The position numbers were made by a program, and so were the translations under genes. The notes under the pieces were generated by a model. That model was not told the DNA's origin. It made no database searches and worked only from the letters and a program-made list of their open reading frames with translations. 64,000 nt of DNA. Source: an uncultured Aquimarina sp. Lineage in GTDB: Bacteria; Bacteroidota; Bacteroidia; Flavobacteriales; Flavobacteriaceae. Below are positions 36,515-45,633 of this stretch, one piece after another. How positions within the stretch are numbered: the stretch's first letter is position 1; each line of letters opens with the position of its first letter. Where the stretch lies: NCBI GenBank assembly GCA_947503135.1, contig CANNCQ010000001.1:1-64000 (forward strand). The letters are read 5' to 3'.

Positions 36515-38260
36515 TTATTTGATTTCTTCAATCACGCTTCCACAAGTAAGCATAGCATCTCCATAGTACGGATTACGTATATCTTTTTCTAAACTCATCC
36601 AGATGGCTCCTTTATTATTATTATTATTATTATTATTAGCCATAGGACATTTCTGTACGTACAGAGTATTAGAACCTTGCTCTGCATTCATAGCCAGTGC
36701 AATTAGGTTTTCATTTAAAATAACAAAGTGTTCTCTTTGATTTTCTATATTTTCATTACTTGAAATAGCATCTAGCATTTTGAGGGACTGCTCAAAATGT
36801 GATTTTTCCATTTTACCTAAATCATCTGTTTTAATCGCTTTAAACTTTTTTAATGCCGCTTTCGCGAAAGCGGAAACCTGACCAGCATCACTTGTTACAA
36901 AAGCGTCCTTCATCTCTAAATAAGACGTCATAGCTGTTTGAAGATCTTTCTGAAAAGTTTGAGGTAGGTCAATTTTCATAGCTTGCATATCTGCCATCTC
37001 TTCAACAACTTTTCCTTGATTCATCATTGATTTTTTTCCTTGCAATTGTGCAGCAGCATCTACCGTAAACGTCCCGTTGGTTACAATTTCATCGCCATCT
37101 TTTAAACCAGTAGAAACTTGATAATTCTCTCCAGATCTATTACCAAGCGTTACTTCTCGCATTTCAAATACAGGTTCATTAGGATTGGTCTTGATATAAA
37201 CTAATGAGCGTTCTCCTGTCCAAAGAACAGCACTTGCAGGAATAGTTACGGTTCCAGAAGATGTAGTCTGAGTAGTTCCTTCGATTTTTCCAGTGACAAA
37301 CATCCCTGGTTTAAATAAATCGTCATTATTACTCAAAGTTGCTCGTACGGTTACCGTTCTCGTTGCATTATTTAAAACGGGATCTATAAATGAAACGGTC
37401 GCATCAAACTCTTTATTTGCATACGCATTTGTAGATACTTTAATTTTCTGACCTTTTTTAAATTGTGATATTTGATTTTCGTAAGCATCAAACTCTGCCC
37501 ATACAGAGTTGAGGTTACTTACTCTTAGAATGGGTTGACCTTGTTTGACATAGTCACCTTCTGCTGCCATAACCATAGCAACGGTTCCAGAAACCGTGGC
37601 GTATATTGGGAAATTCTCACGCACTCTGCCAGAGGTTTCGATTGCTTCGATTTGTTTATCTGAAAGCTTCCAGAGTTTCAACTTGTTTCGCACAGCTTTA
37701 TACAAAGCAGGTTGCGATTCTTTTAAAGCAGCCGTAGTTAAAAGCTCTTGTTGTGCCGCTACTAGATTAGGCGCATAAATAGTAGCCAGTAATTGACCAC
37801 GATTTACTTTTTGACCTTCATAGCTTATATTGAGTTTTTCAATCCTTCCATCAAAATAACTAGTCTGTACAGCATTGTTTTCATCATTGGTGGCAATTTT
37901 TCCTGAAAGTGAAATCATTCCATCATCTTCAGAAGTTGCACCATTACCTACAATTGTTGTTTGAATATTAGCTAACGCCATTGCATTCTTGGTCATCTTA
38001 ATCTCGTTTGAAGCTAGACCTTCTAAACCAGTTTCTGCTGGGATTAAATCCATTCCACATATAGGGCAATCGCCTGGTTCTGGTTGCATAATTTGTGGAT
38101 GCATCGAGCACGTCCACATTTGGTTTGTAGTCTCTTCTGAATGGTTGTGAGCTTCGGCAGTTACACTTGTAGCTGACGGTTGAGAATCACCAAAAAGTAA
38201 CCAGCCTGCAAGTAAACCAACGGTTAAAGCAATCCCTATGTATAGAATATTCTTTTTCAT
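36515..38260 (-). CDS. CusB-type adaptor with HMBD and DUF3347 domains
   Basis: This 581-residue periplasmic adaptor starts with a hydrophobic anchor. It then has a heavy-metal-binding domain of the YHS-like kind (TCSMHPQI near residue 51 and CPICGMDL near 66), followed by fusion-protein domains. A C-terminal DUF3347 domain starts near residue 430 and ends YGDAMLTCGSVIEEIK. DUF3347 proteins are linked to copper handling. An eight-residue Asn run (AAT repeats, 36614-36637) interrupts the DUF3347 loop after KCPMA; the stand-alone paralogue at 42021 has no such run. It would deliver copper to an RND pump, probably CusA at 46848. Palindrome copy 4 lies inside. Confidence 0.9.
   Translation of the reverse strand: MKKNILYIGIALTVGLLAGWLLFGDSQPSATSVTAEAHNHSEETTNQMWTCSMHPQIMQPEPGDCPICGMDLIPAETGLEGLASNEIKMTKNAMALANIQTTIVGNGATSEDDGMISLSGKIATNDENNAVQTSYFDGRIEKLNISYEGQKVNRGQLLATIYAPNLVAAQQELLTTAALKESQPALYKAVRNKLKLWKLSDKQIEAIETSGRVRENFPIYATVSGTVAMVMAAEGDYVKQGQPILRVSNLNSVWAEFDAYENQISQFKKGQKIKVSTNAYANKEFDATVSFIDPVLNNATRTVTVRATLSNNDDLFKPGMFVTGKIEGTTQTTSSGTVTIPASAVLWTGERSLVYIKTNPNEPVFEMREVTLGNRSGENYQVSTGLKDGDEIVTNGTFTVDAAAQLQGKKSMMNQGKVVEEMADMQAMKIDLPQTFQKDLQTAMTSYLEMKDAFVTSDAGQVSAFAKAALKKFKAIKTDDLGKMEKSHFEQSLKMLDAISSNENIENQREHFVILNENLIALAMNAEQGSNTLYVQKCPMANNNNNNNNKGAIWMSLEKDIRNPYYGDAMLTCGSVIEEIK
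36614..36637 (-). repeat. Trinucleotide microsatellite in the CusB-type gene
   Basis: Eight tandem AAT codons (minus strand) encode eight asparagines in the DUF3347 domain. Pure trinucleotide runs can change length by slippage while keeping frame. Confidence 0.9.
36856..36873. repeat. GCTTTCGCGAAAGC palindrome 4
   Basis: CCGCTTTCGCGAAAGCGG, 18 bases, perfect. It is inside the CusB-type gene and read as SAFAKA. Confidence 0.95.
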
Positions 38261-38265
38261 ATGTT

Positions 38266-38757
38266 TTAATTTTCGTTTTGTAAACGATTAATCATTCTTT
38301 TCATTTCTTCAATCTCTTTCTTTTGAGCTTTGATAATATCATCAGCCAGCTTTTTAACCTCTGGGTCTTTGATATCTGCTCGCTCACTTGTCAAAATAGC
38401 GATAGAGTGATGCGGTATCATACCCTTCATCCATAGCACGTCGCCCACAGTAGATTTCTGGTCACGTACTAATCCCAATGCACCGAGAAATAATACTGCG
38501 CTACCTACTAATATGGCAATATTTTTTTTCTTGTTTTTGTACATATTAAGCATAAAAAGTAACATTATTACAGCCATAGTTGCTATACCTAAACAAACCA
38601 TATAAAATCGTGTAAGACTAAACCACACGTGGTCAAATTCGTAGGTATTGAGATACATTGTAATGTACATTGCTATAAATGATGATCCTAGCATCAAGAA
38701 AAACTTAGTGTACTGGCTCATTCCTTCATTGTTGTTTTTGTGTTCGTTTGAATTCAT
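38266..38757 (-). CDS. DUF305 membrane protein
   Basis: This 163-residue protein has three hydrophobic segments (residues about 15-35, 50-68 and 75-95) and then a DUF305 domain with WMKGMIPHHSIAILTSERA near residues 110-128 and DDIIKAQKKEIEEMKRMI at the end. The Met/His motif is the presumed metal site. Such proteins accompany copper ATPases. It sits between the CusB-type adaptor (six bases) and copA (15 bases) in one operon. Confidence 0.85.
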   Translation of the reverse strand: MNSNEHKNNNEGMSQYTKFFLMLGSSFIAMYITMYLNTYEFDHVWFSLTRFYMVCLGIATMAVIMLLFMLNMYKNKKKNIAILVGSAVLFLGALGLVRDQKSTVGDVLWMKGMIPHHSIAILTSERADIKDPEVKKLADDIIKAQKKEIEEMKRMINRLQNEN

Positions 38758-38772
38758 AATTTTTAGTTATAA

Positions 38773-41283
38773 TTAATCAATTGATTTTGTTTTTAATCTC
38801 AAAGCATTTGCAATTACCGAAACCGAGCTAAAACTCATTGCTAATGCAGCAATCATAGGCGATAATAATATTCCGAAAACCGGAAACAATACTCCTGCGG
38901 CTACAGGAACACCTAGTGTATTATATATCAATGCAAAAAATAAATTTTGCTTGATGTTTCTCATTACTTTATGACTTAAGTTTCTTGCTTTTACAATACC
39001 GTGTAAATCGCCTTTTACTAGCGTTATCATTGCGCTTTCGATAGCCACATCAGTACCAGTACCCATTGCGATACCTACATCACTTTTGGCAAGTGCTGGC
39101 GCATCATTTATGCCATCGCCTGCCATCGCAACTACGTGTCCATTTTCTTGAAGTTTTTTAACTTCATCAAGTTTGTTTTCTGGTAACATTTCTGCTTTAA
39201 AGTTGGCAAGATTTAATTCACTTGCAACGGCTTGCGCCGTGTCGTGATTATCGCCTGTAAGCATAATCACATCAATACCTTTGTCTTGAAGTTCCTTGAT
39301 GGCTTTTGCACTAGTCTCTTTGATTTTATCGCCTATAACCACATAACCAGCTACCTCGCCATCTACCGATAGATAAGAAACTGTCTTTCCTTGTTTTTGA
39401 AAAGATTGTGCTTTATCTCTCATAACAATGGAAATAGTTGCCTTTGCATATTCCATCATCTTATCATTACCTAAATCAAGCTTTTTACCATTAACAGTTC
39501 CTTCAACTCCTTTTCCTGTAACTGCACTGAAAACTTGCACTTTATAGATTTCCGTTTTCTGTTCTTTACCATATTTTACGGTAGCCTCTGCAAGAGGATG
39601 TTCGCTGGAACTATTTAATGAAGCTATAAGTTGAGTGATATCGCTTTCGCGAAAGCGGTCTAAAAACGAGCCCATTTTCTCTACCGTAGGTTTTCCTTCG
39701 GTAATCGTACCTGTCTTATCTACGATTAAAGTATCTACCTTATCCATTTTTTCGAGTGCTTCAGCGTTCTTAATCAGCACACCGTTTTGTGCTCCTTTAC
39801 CAACGCCCACCATTACAGACATAGGTGTAGCCAATCCCAATGCGCAAGGACAAGCGATTATCAATACCGCAATAGCATTTACAAGAGCAAACACATAGGC
39901 TGGTTCTGGTCCCCAAATCGCCCAAACTGCAAATGTGATAAGTGAAATTATGACCACTACAGGTACAAAATATCCTGAAACGGTATCTGCCAACTTCTGA
40001 ATAGGTGCACGACTGCGACTGGCATCGTTTACCATATGTATAATTTGGGAAAGCAGCGTATCGCTTCCTACTTTTTCAGCTTCCATTAAGAAAGACTGAT
40101 TACCGTTAATTGTACCACTACTTACTTTATCATCTGTAGTTTTATTAACTGGAATAGGTTCACCTGAAATCATCGATTCATCTACCGTTGTGTTTCCTTC
40201 TGTGATTTTTCCATCTACAGGTATTTTATCTCCTGGTTTTACTCGGAGTATATCTCCCTTTTGAATTTGGTCTATGGAAACTTCTTCCTCATTGCCATTA
40301 ACTACGCGCACCGCTTTATTAGGAGCAAGCTTTAATAATTCTTTTACTGCGGAGTTTGTTTTACTATGCGCTCGCGCTTCTAATACCTGACCCATTAATA
40401 CTAACGTAAGTATCACCGTTGCTGCCTCAAAATAAACGTGAACAGCTCCTGATTCGGTTTTAAACTGTTCAGGGAAAAAGTCTGGAAACAACATGCCAAA
40501 AACACTAAATAGCCACGCCACACCAGCACCTATTCCTATTAACGTAAACATATTGAGATTCCAAGTTTTGATGCTTCGATAGGCACGTTCAAAAAACATC
40601 CACGTGGCATAAAACACCACAGGAATTGACAGCCCAAACTGAATCCAGTTCCACCATTTTTGCTCCATTACATCGTACAATGGATTGCTGGGAATCATCT
40701 CGCTCATTGCGATTATAAAAATGGGTAACGTGAACCCAACAGCTATCCAGAATTTTTTCAATAGCTTTTTATAGGTCTTTTCTTCTGCAGAACTATCTGC
40801 TTCCATTGGTACTAAATCCATCCCGCAAATAGGGCAAGCTCCAGCTTCATCTTTTATGATTTCTGGGTGCATTGGACACGTCCATTGTTCTGTAGTGGTT
40901 GCGGAAAGATTGACTTCTTCCACCAAATCCATACCGCAGACAGGACAGTCGCCCGGCTGGTCGTACGTTTTGTCGCCCTCGCAATGCATTGGGCAGTAGA
41001 AAGTACCAGTTCCTTTGCCTTTTTGTTTCGGCTTTTTCTCTTTTGCCGAATCTTCCTTATGATGATGCTCGCCAAGGTTGTGGATGGAATAACGCCCACC
41101 ATCATCTTTTAAGCTTTTCTGAAAAGTTTCCAGAGAAATATGAGAACTCATTTCAATTGTTGCTTCCTGCTTTTCTAAATCAACAGATGCGTTTGTCACA
41201 CTATCAACTTTAGATAAAGTTTGCTCTACGTGATTTCGACAACCGTTGCAGGTCATTCCTTGTATGTGATAGGTGTGTTTCAT
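38773..41283 (-). CDS. copA: Copper-exporting P1B ATPase CopA
   Basis: This 836-residue copper ATPase has an N-terminal HMA domain with GMTCNGC (residues 8-14). Two heavy-metal-binding zinc-ribbon-like modules follow (YCPMHCEG...CPVCGMDL near 93-118 and TCPMHPEI...CPICGMDL near 134-158). The transmembrane copper site is IACPCALGLATP, the phosphorylation motif is VDKTGTI, and the hinge is GDGINDAPALAKSD. Late membrane helices contain the YN and MSFSSVSV signatures of Cu(I) pumps. It exports Cu(I) or Ag(I) from the cytoplasm. Palindrome copy 5 (39642) is read as DRFRES here, in a different frame from most copies. Confidence 0.95.
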   Translation of the reverse strand: MKHTYHIQGMTCNGCRNHVEQTLSKVDSVTNASVDLEKQEATIEMSSHISLETFQKSLKDDGGRYSIHNLGEHHHKEDSAKEKKPKQKGKGTGTFYCPMHCEGDKTYDQPGDCPVCGMDLVEEVNLSATTTEQWTCPMHPEIIKDEAGACPICGMDLVPMEADSSAEEKTYKKLLKKFWIAVGFTLPIFIIAMSEMIPSNPLYDVMEQKWWNWIQFGLSIPVVFYATWMFFERAYRSIKTWNLNMFTLIGIGAGVAWLFSVFGMLFPDFFPEQFKTESGAVHVYFEAATVILTLVLMGQVLEARAHSKTNSAVKELLKLAPNKAVRVVNGNEEEVSIDQIQKGDILRVKPGDKIPVDGKITEGNTTVDESMISGEPIPVNKTTDDKVSSGTINGNQSFLMEAEKVGSDTLLSQIIHMVNDASRSRAPIQKLADTVSGYFVPVVVIISLITFAVWAIWGPEPAYVFALVNAIAVLIIACPCALGLATPMSVMVGVGKGAQNGVLIKNAEALEKMDKVDTLIVDKTGTITEGKPTVEKMGSFLDRFRESDITQLIASLNSSSEHPLAEATVKYGKEQKTEIYKVQVFSAVTGKGVEGTVNGKKLDLGNDKMMEYAKATISIVMRDKAQSFQKQGKTVSYLSVDGEVAGYVVIGDKIKETSAKAIKELQDKGIDVIMLTGDNHDTAQAVASELNLANFKAEMLPENKLDEVKKLQENGHVVAMAGDGINDAPALAKSDVGIAMGTGTDVAIESAMITLVKGDLHGIVKARNLSHKVMRNIKQNLFFALIYNTLGVPVAAGVLFPVFGILLSPMIAALAMSFSSVSVIANALRLKTKSID
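39642..39657. repeat. GCTTTCGCGAAAGC palindrome 5
   Basis: CGCTTTCGCGAAAGCG lies inside copA, read as RFRES. The frame differs from the AFAKA copies. Confidence 0.95.
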
Positions 41284-41294
41284 AGTATAGTATA

Positions 41295-41420
41295 TTATTT
41301 TAATTGCAAGAAAAGCGCACCCAATAAGATGATGAGAAGTACTCCATATAGAATGTAGTTCAACCGTCTGCTAAGTGCGTTTGATGAATTATTATTTCCT
41401 GTTTTACAGCATTGTTTCAT
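41295..41420 (-). CDS. 41-residue membrane peptide upstream of copA
   Basis: A short frame starts MKQCCKTGNNNSSNALSRRL and ends YGVLLIILLGALFLQLK. It has a Cys-Cys pair at the N-terminus and one membrane helix. It ends 11 bases before copA and has the same direction. The vicinal cysteines and position suggest a copper-related accessory peptide, though the gene is only supported by its composition and spacing. Confidence 0.6.
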   Translation of the reverse strand: MKQCCKTGNNNSSNALSRRLNYILYGVLLIILLGALFLQLK

Positions 41421-41430
41421 AATATTTCTT

Positions 41431-41525
41431 TTGCCTAAAAAGAGAAAGGGCTTATTAACCAACAAATAAAAAATATTCCTTTCTCTTCGTGGGACTTTAA
41501 TTTGTGCCTAAAAAGGAAAAGTTCC
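41431..41525 (-). promoter_or_regulatory. Repeated motif in the copA upstream gap
   Basis: The 144-base gap upstream of the small peptide holds two direct copies of TGCCTAAAAAG(A)GAAA, at about 41431 and 41505. A CCTTTCTCTT at about 41481 is complementary to the first copy. They could be operators for copper control or a stem-loop. No promoter element is certain. Confidence 0.35.
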
Positions 41526-41564
41526 ATAATCAATGTTAAAAAACATTCTTTCCTAATCAGGGCT

Positions 41565-42020
41565 TTATTTTAATCCATCATTAAGTTTTGTCATAAATTC
41601 AATCACAGCGTTCTTATTGTTTTCTGAAAGAAGGGCATCCCTATGAATAAGCGTATAGCTCTCCATAGGCATCTCGCCACTTTCTATCTGTTTAATGATA
41701 GACCGTAACTTGCTTTTCTTTCTCCTGTCAGAATAATCACTCCAGTCATTAAAATTCAATTCTTCTTTTCCTTCTTTAATATGGTCTTCTAAAAACCAAG
41801 CTGCTGGCTGAACTTTACTATACCAAGGATATACAGTATTATTACTGTGACAATCATAGCAAGACACCTTAAGCTGATTCTCGATTTTAGACGGTACTTT
41901 GTTAACCATCATAAAATCAGTTTCTGGTATTGTGTAGCTTTCATTTTTATCCGTTAGAAAAAATTGAATAATCACAAAGGCGATTAATGCTACCCAAGCT
42001 ATGATTTTTACAATTTTCAT
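41565..42020 (-). CDS. Haem-binding domain protein
   Basis: This 151-residue protein has one N-terminal membrane helix (IIAWVALIAFVIIQFFL) and a haem-binding domain with the c-type site SCYDCHSNNTVYPWYS near residues 53-68. The rest of the pattern, QPAAWFLEDHIKEGKEELNF, matches the haem_bd family. It is presumably anchored in the inner membrane facing the periplasm and carries electrons. Its start abuts the stop of the stand-alone DUF3347 gene. Proximity to the multicopper oxidase suggests a redox role in copper defence, which is inference. Confidence 0.85.
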   Translation of the reverse strand: MKIVKIIAWVALIAFVIIQFFLTDKNESYTIPETDFMMVNKVPSKIENQLKVSCYDCHSNNTVYPWYSKVQPAAWFLEDHIKEGKEELNFNDWSDYSDRRKKSKLRSIIKQIESGEMPMESYTLIHRDALLSENNKNAVIEFMTKLNDGLK

Positions 42021-42611
42021 TTAGTTGATTTCACGCTGTACCTTACCGCACTTCAACATTGAGCTTCCGTAATATGGGTTTCTCACTTCTTCATTTGTGC
42101 TTAACCAAGCTGTACCGCCATCATACATTGGGCAAAATTGCTCGTACAACTTTGTCGCTGTTCCTGTTATGGCAACCATATCTGTAATGTCCTTGCTCAA
42201 AATTTTAAAATGTTCACGTTGATGTTTGATATCGCTTTCTGAAATATGTTCTGCGTGTTCTGTTGCATCTTCAATAATGTCTGTTAATTCCTTTTGTTGA
42301 CTTTCAGAATATGTTGACTTATCAAGATTGCCCAGTGATTTAGCAAGTGTTCCACCAAGCATCTTAGCCTTATCATTATCATCTCTTACTAGCGCATCTT
42401 TAAGATTGAAATAATCTTTTAAAATAGCTTCTGCCATTGCATCTTGAGTATTACTCATCGCCATATCTTTTGAACTATCCATATTTTCTTGCATTACTTC
42501 ATTGCTAGCAGACGAAGGTGCTTCATTCTTATTAGCATCTTTACAAGACACGGTTAAAATCAATGTAGCGACTAAGGCTACTGTTCCAATACTTCTTTTA
42601 ATTGTTTTCAT
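42021..42611 (-). CDS. DUF3347 lipoprotein
   Basis: This 196-residue protein has a lipobox leader (LILTVSC, cysteine near residue 23) and a DUF3347 domain from about residue 60 to the end (EAILKDYFNLKDALVRDD; FCPMYDGGTAWLS; NPYYGSSMLKCGKVQ). Conserved Met/Cys/His residues suggest a periplasmic copper-binding function. It resembles the C-terminal domain of the CusB-type adaptor at 36515. It lies 28 bases downstream of the multicopper oxidase in the same direction. Confidence 0.88.
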   Translation of the reverse strand: MKTIKRSIGTVALVATLILTVSCKDANKNEAPSSASNEVMQENMDSSKDMAMSNTQDAMAEAILKDYFNLKDALVRDDNDKAKMLGGTLAKSLGNLDKSTYSESQQKELTDIIEDATEHAEHISESDIKHQREHFKILSKDITDMVAITGTATKLYEQFCPMYDGGTAWLSTNEEVRNPYYGSSMLKCGKVQREIN

Positions 42612-42639
42612 TTTTATTTATTTTAGGTTATTAAATTAT

Positions 42640-44991
42640 TTAAAATCTTACTGATAATCCTCCGCCAGTACCAAAACGGTTATCGTAACTCGCCATAAGT
42701 GAAAAGTTTCTTGAGAGCATATATTCAGCTCCTGCACTCCAGACTGTTTCGGACAGATAATCTTGGTTCATTGGTAAATCATCTACGAAACCTAAATCTA
42801 TTTGGTATTCATAGTAGCCGAATACAGACAGCTTAGGGAAAATCATTACACTGCGACCTACACCAATTCTTGGTCTTAATTTATTATCAACGCGCACATC
42901 TAAATTGAATAAGTAGGGCGTTAAATAGCGAACACCAACAACTGCTGTGGTACTAAATTTATCTAAGCTATCACGTGTTGAATTCTCAATATTAACACCA
43001 CCAAAAACTCGTAAATAATCGTGTAGATACCGTTCATACGTAAATTCTCCTTCCAGATTTTCATTCCATCCATATTCAAAAGAGGCATTAAATTGATTTC
43101 TAATATTAGAGGTCATCAAATTAAAACCAGTAGTATGCGACGCCACATCTACCAATCCCCAAGAATACCATTTATCTGTTTCTTCAATAATTTTAGAAGC
43201 TGGAAATTCATCCATTCTTGAGTCTCGTGGCGTATCATAAGAAACTACTCTTGCCATACCACCCATCATATGATATAAAATGTGGCAATGGAAAAACCAG
43301 TCTCCAGCCTCATCGCCATTATTTCCATAAAATTCTATGGTCATTTTTTGCATTGGTGGCACATTTACCGTGTGCTTTAATGGCGAGTATTCTCCATTTT
43401 CATTAATTACTCTAAAAAAGTGACCGTGCAAGTGCATTGGGTGGTGCATCATCGTCAGGTTATTGAATGTAATGCGCGTTACTTCCTTATTATTTATTTT
43501 AATATTATCCGCCTCAGATAATGGTACACCATTCATACTCCAGATGTAACGATTCATATTACCAGTAAGATTTAGTAATATTTCCTTAACGGGAACATCT
43601 TTGTCGTATGTTGTTTTGTTGGGCGATTTCAAATAATCATAATTGTATTCGGCAAATAGATCCATTCCTTCCATCTTCATTCCTGGCATAGCATTCTCTT
43701 TATTCATATTCATACCTGCCATTTTAGAATGGTCCATCTTACCCATTTCTGTAGTATCTTTTGGCTTATTCATATCCATTCCAGACATTTTTGAATGATC
43801 CATTTTCATCTCTCCGTCCATTTTCATTCCCTCCATTTTACCCATCTGCATCCCGTATTCCTCTTTCATCTCAAAACGCTCATCCTTACCTGGCTGAAAT
43901 TTTAAGGCGTGTGCACCCATTTTCATATCCATTTTAGCCATTTTCTGCATCATCGCTATTTTATCTGGTCGCGCAACATCCATTGCAGGTAAGCTTGTAC
44001 CATTACCTATAAATGCAGAGGCTGTACCAGAACCATCTTGTGCAGTAATTCTAAATTCCATCTTACCTTTTTGTGGTACCGTGACAATAAAATCATACGT
44101 TTCTGCTACTCCTATAAAGGTTTTATTTCTTTCAACAGGAACCACATCTAATCCATCTGAAGAAACCAGTACAGGCGTTTTCCCACCAAAAGTCATCCAA
44201 AAAGAGGTAGAAGCTCCTCCATTAATCATTCTCAATCGAATTTTTTCACCAGGTTTAAATTCTGGGTACTCAATACTTTCTTCTCCATTAATTAAAAATG
44301 CAGGATAGTATACATCTGCTATATCTGCACCTTCCATACGCTGTCTCCAAAAATCTAATTGTGCACCAAAAGCGCCACGTGCAATTACTTGGTTAAGTGG
44401 TGTAGCTGTTCCTTTTTTAATACCATACCATTCGTTGCCACGTTTTAAATTACGCAGTACATTCATTGGTTTTTCATTTGTCCAATCAGATAATACCAAC
44501 ACCAATTCCTTATCATAATCCAACACTTTTTCTTTAGGCTGAATTACTATTGACCCATAAACACCACTTTGTTCTTGTAACATTGTATGGGAATGGTACC
44601 AATAGGTTCCAGATTGTTTGATAGGAAATTCGTATTTCTGTGTATGTCCTGGCTCTATAGGTGGTGTGTTTAAGTACGGTACACCATCGTAAAAGTTTGG
44701 AAGTAAAAGTCCGTGCCAATGCACTGAGGTTTCTACACTCATTTCATTTTTTACATATATTACCGCATATTCCCCTTCTGTAAATTCTAAGGTAGGACCA
44801 GGAATTGTTCCGTTAACGGTCATTCCCATAACGTCTTTCCCTGCTTTATTTACCGTAGCCTCACGTAAGGTAATAGTGTGTTCTCTTACTGGAAGGTTAT
44901 CTATATTTCCTTGTGTGTCTTGTGCATAAACACCTGTAGTTAACCCAACCAAAAACAACAATATTATTTTAGTTTTCATTCTAGTTTTCAT
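42640..44991 (-). CDS. Multicopper oxidase (CopA/PcoA type) with barrel-like C-terminus
   Basis: This 783-residue secreted oxidase has a signal peptide (IILLFLVGLTTGVYAQ) and three cupredoxin domains. The copper sites are HWHGLLLP, YWYHSH, HHPMHLHGHFF and HCHILYHM. A Met-rich segment of about 100 residues (345-445; KMDHSKMSGMDMNK repeats) is typical for Cu(I) oxidation. After the oxidase ends near residue 600, a beta-rich tail (FNASFEYGWNENLEGEFTYE; VGVRYLTPYLFNLDVRVDN) resembles the outer-membrane protein CopB/PcoB, so two proteins appear fused. It probably oxidises Cu(I) to Cu(II) in the periplasm. Confidence 0.93.
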   Translation of the reverse strand: MKTRMKTKIILLFLVGLTTGVYAQDTQGNIDNLPVREHTITLREATVNKAGKDVMGMTVNGTIPGPTLEFTEGEYAVIYVKNEMSVETSVHWHGLLLPNFYDGVPYLNTPPIEPGHTQKYEFPIKQSGTYWYHSHTMLQEQSGVYGSIVIQPKEKVLDYDKELVLVLSDWTNEKPMNVLRNLKRGNEWYGIKKGTATPLNQVIARGAFGAQLDFWRQRMEGADIADVYYPAFLINGEESIEYPEFKPGEKIRLRMINGGASTSFWMTFGGKTPVLVSSDGLDVVPVERNKTFIGVAETYDFIVTVPQKGKMEFRITAQDGSGTASAFIGNGTSLPAMDVARPDKIAMMQKMAKMDMKMGAHALKFQPGKDERFEMKEEYGMQMGKMEGMKMDGEMKMDHSKMSGMDMNKPKDTTEMGKMDHSKMAGMNMNKENAMPGMKMEGMDLFAEYNYDYLKSPNKTTYDKDVPVKEILLNLTGNMNRYIWSMNGVPLSEADNIKINNKEVTRITFNNLTMMHHPMHLHGHFFRVINENGEYSPLKHTVNVPPMQKMTIEFYGNNGDEAGDWFFHCHILYHMMGGMARVVSYDTPRDSRMDEFPASKIIEETDKWYSWGLVDVASHTTGFNLMTSNIRNQFNASFEYGWNENLEGEFTYERYLHDYLRVFGGVNIENSTRDSLDKFSTTAVVGVRYLTPYLFNLDVRVDNKLRPRIGVGRSVMIFPKLSVFGYYEYQIDLGFVDDLPMNQDYLSETVWSAGAEYMLSRNFSLMASYDNRFGTGGGLSVRF

Positions 44992-45063
44992 TTTAGCTTT
45001 TATTTTGTTGATACGAAATTACTTTTGATTTAAAGCTTATTGTATCATAATTATGGTTCTTAT

Positions 45064-45630
45064 CTACCTAATTTGGTCTAAGGCGTTTCTTATGTTTTTT
45101 TGACTATTCTTATATTCCGTTAAACTCATACCAGTTTCATTCTTAAATAGCCTACTTAAATGATTGACATTGCTATAATCAAGTAGTTGTGAAATTTCTG
45201 TAAAGTTGTTTTCTTGTAATTGTATCAATTCTTTTACTTTTTCTATTTTTAACTTGATAAAGTATTTTTCTATAGTTATACTTTCATTAAATGAAAAAAT
45301 CTTACTGATTTTTGAGTACTCGATACTCATCGTGCTTTCTAAATATTTAGAGAGAGTTTTTTCCAATTGCAAAGGCAGTTTTTGCAGTAACTTGATGAGT
45401 TCAATTTTAATTTGTTCTACTAGTTGCTGGTCTTGAGCAAGTAGAATTTCAAAACCATTATTTTCTAAAATCGTTTTTATATTATTAAAATCATCTTTAG
45501 ATCTCTCTTCATAGATTATAGAGCCTAATTGAATATGCTTTAATTGAATGCCTAATATTTCAACATCCCTCTGAATTGCTTTAATACAGCGATTACACAC
45601 CATATTTTTTATGAATATTTTCTTTTCCAT
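45064..45630 (-). CDS. AraC-family regulator with HMA-like N-terminus
   Basis: This 188-residue regulator has N-terminal residues 1-75 resembling a ferredoxin-like HMA metal-binding domain (IKNMVCNRC, with C12 and C15). A C-terminal AraC helix-turn-helix follows from about residue 105 (FTEISQLLDYSNVNHLSRLFKNETGMSLTEYK). It could sense Cu(I) or another soft metal directly and activate the neighbouring oxidase and efflux genes. It lies four bases after the TolC-type gene. I know HMA-AraC pairs only as a Bacteroidota pattern; the sensing role is inferred. Confidence 0.82.
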   Translation of the reverse strand: MEKKIFIKNMVCNRCIKAIQRDVEILGIQLKHIQLGSIIYEERSKDDFNNIKTILENNGFEILLAQDQQLVEQIKIELIKLLQKLPLQLEKTLSKYLESTMSIEYSKISKIFSFNESITIEKYFIKLKIEKVKELIQLQENNFTEISQLLDYSNVNHLSRLFKNETGMSLTEYKNSQKNIRNALDQIR

Positions 45631-45633
45631 CGG

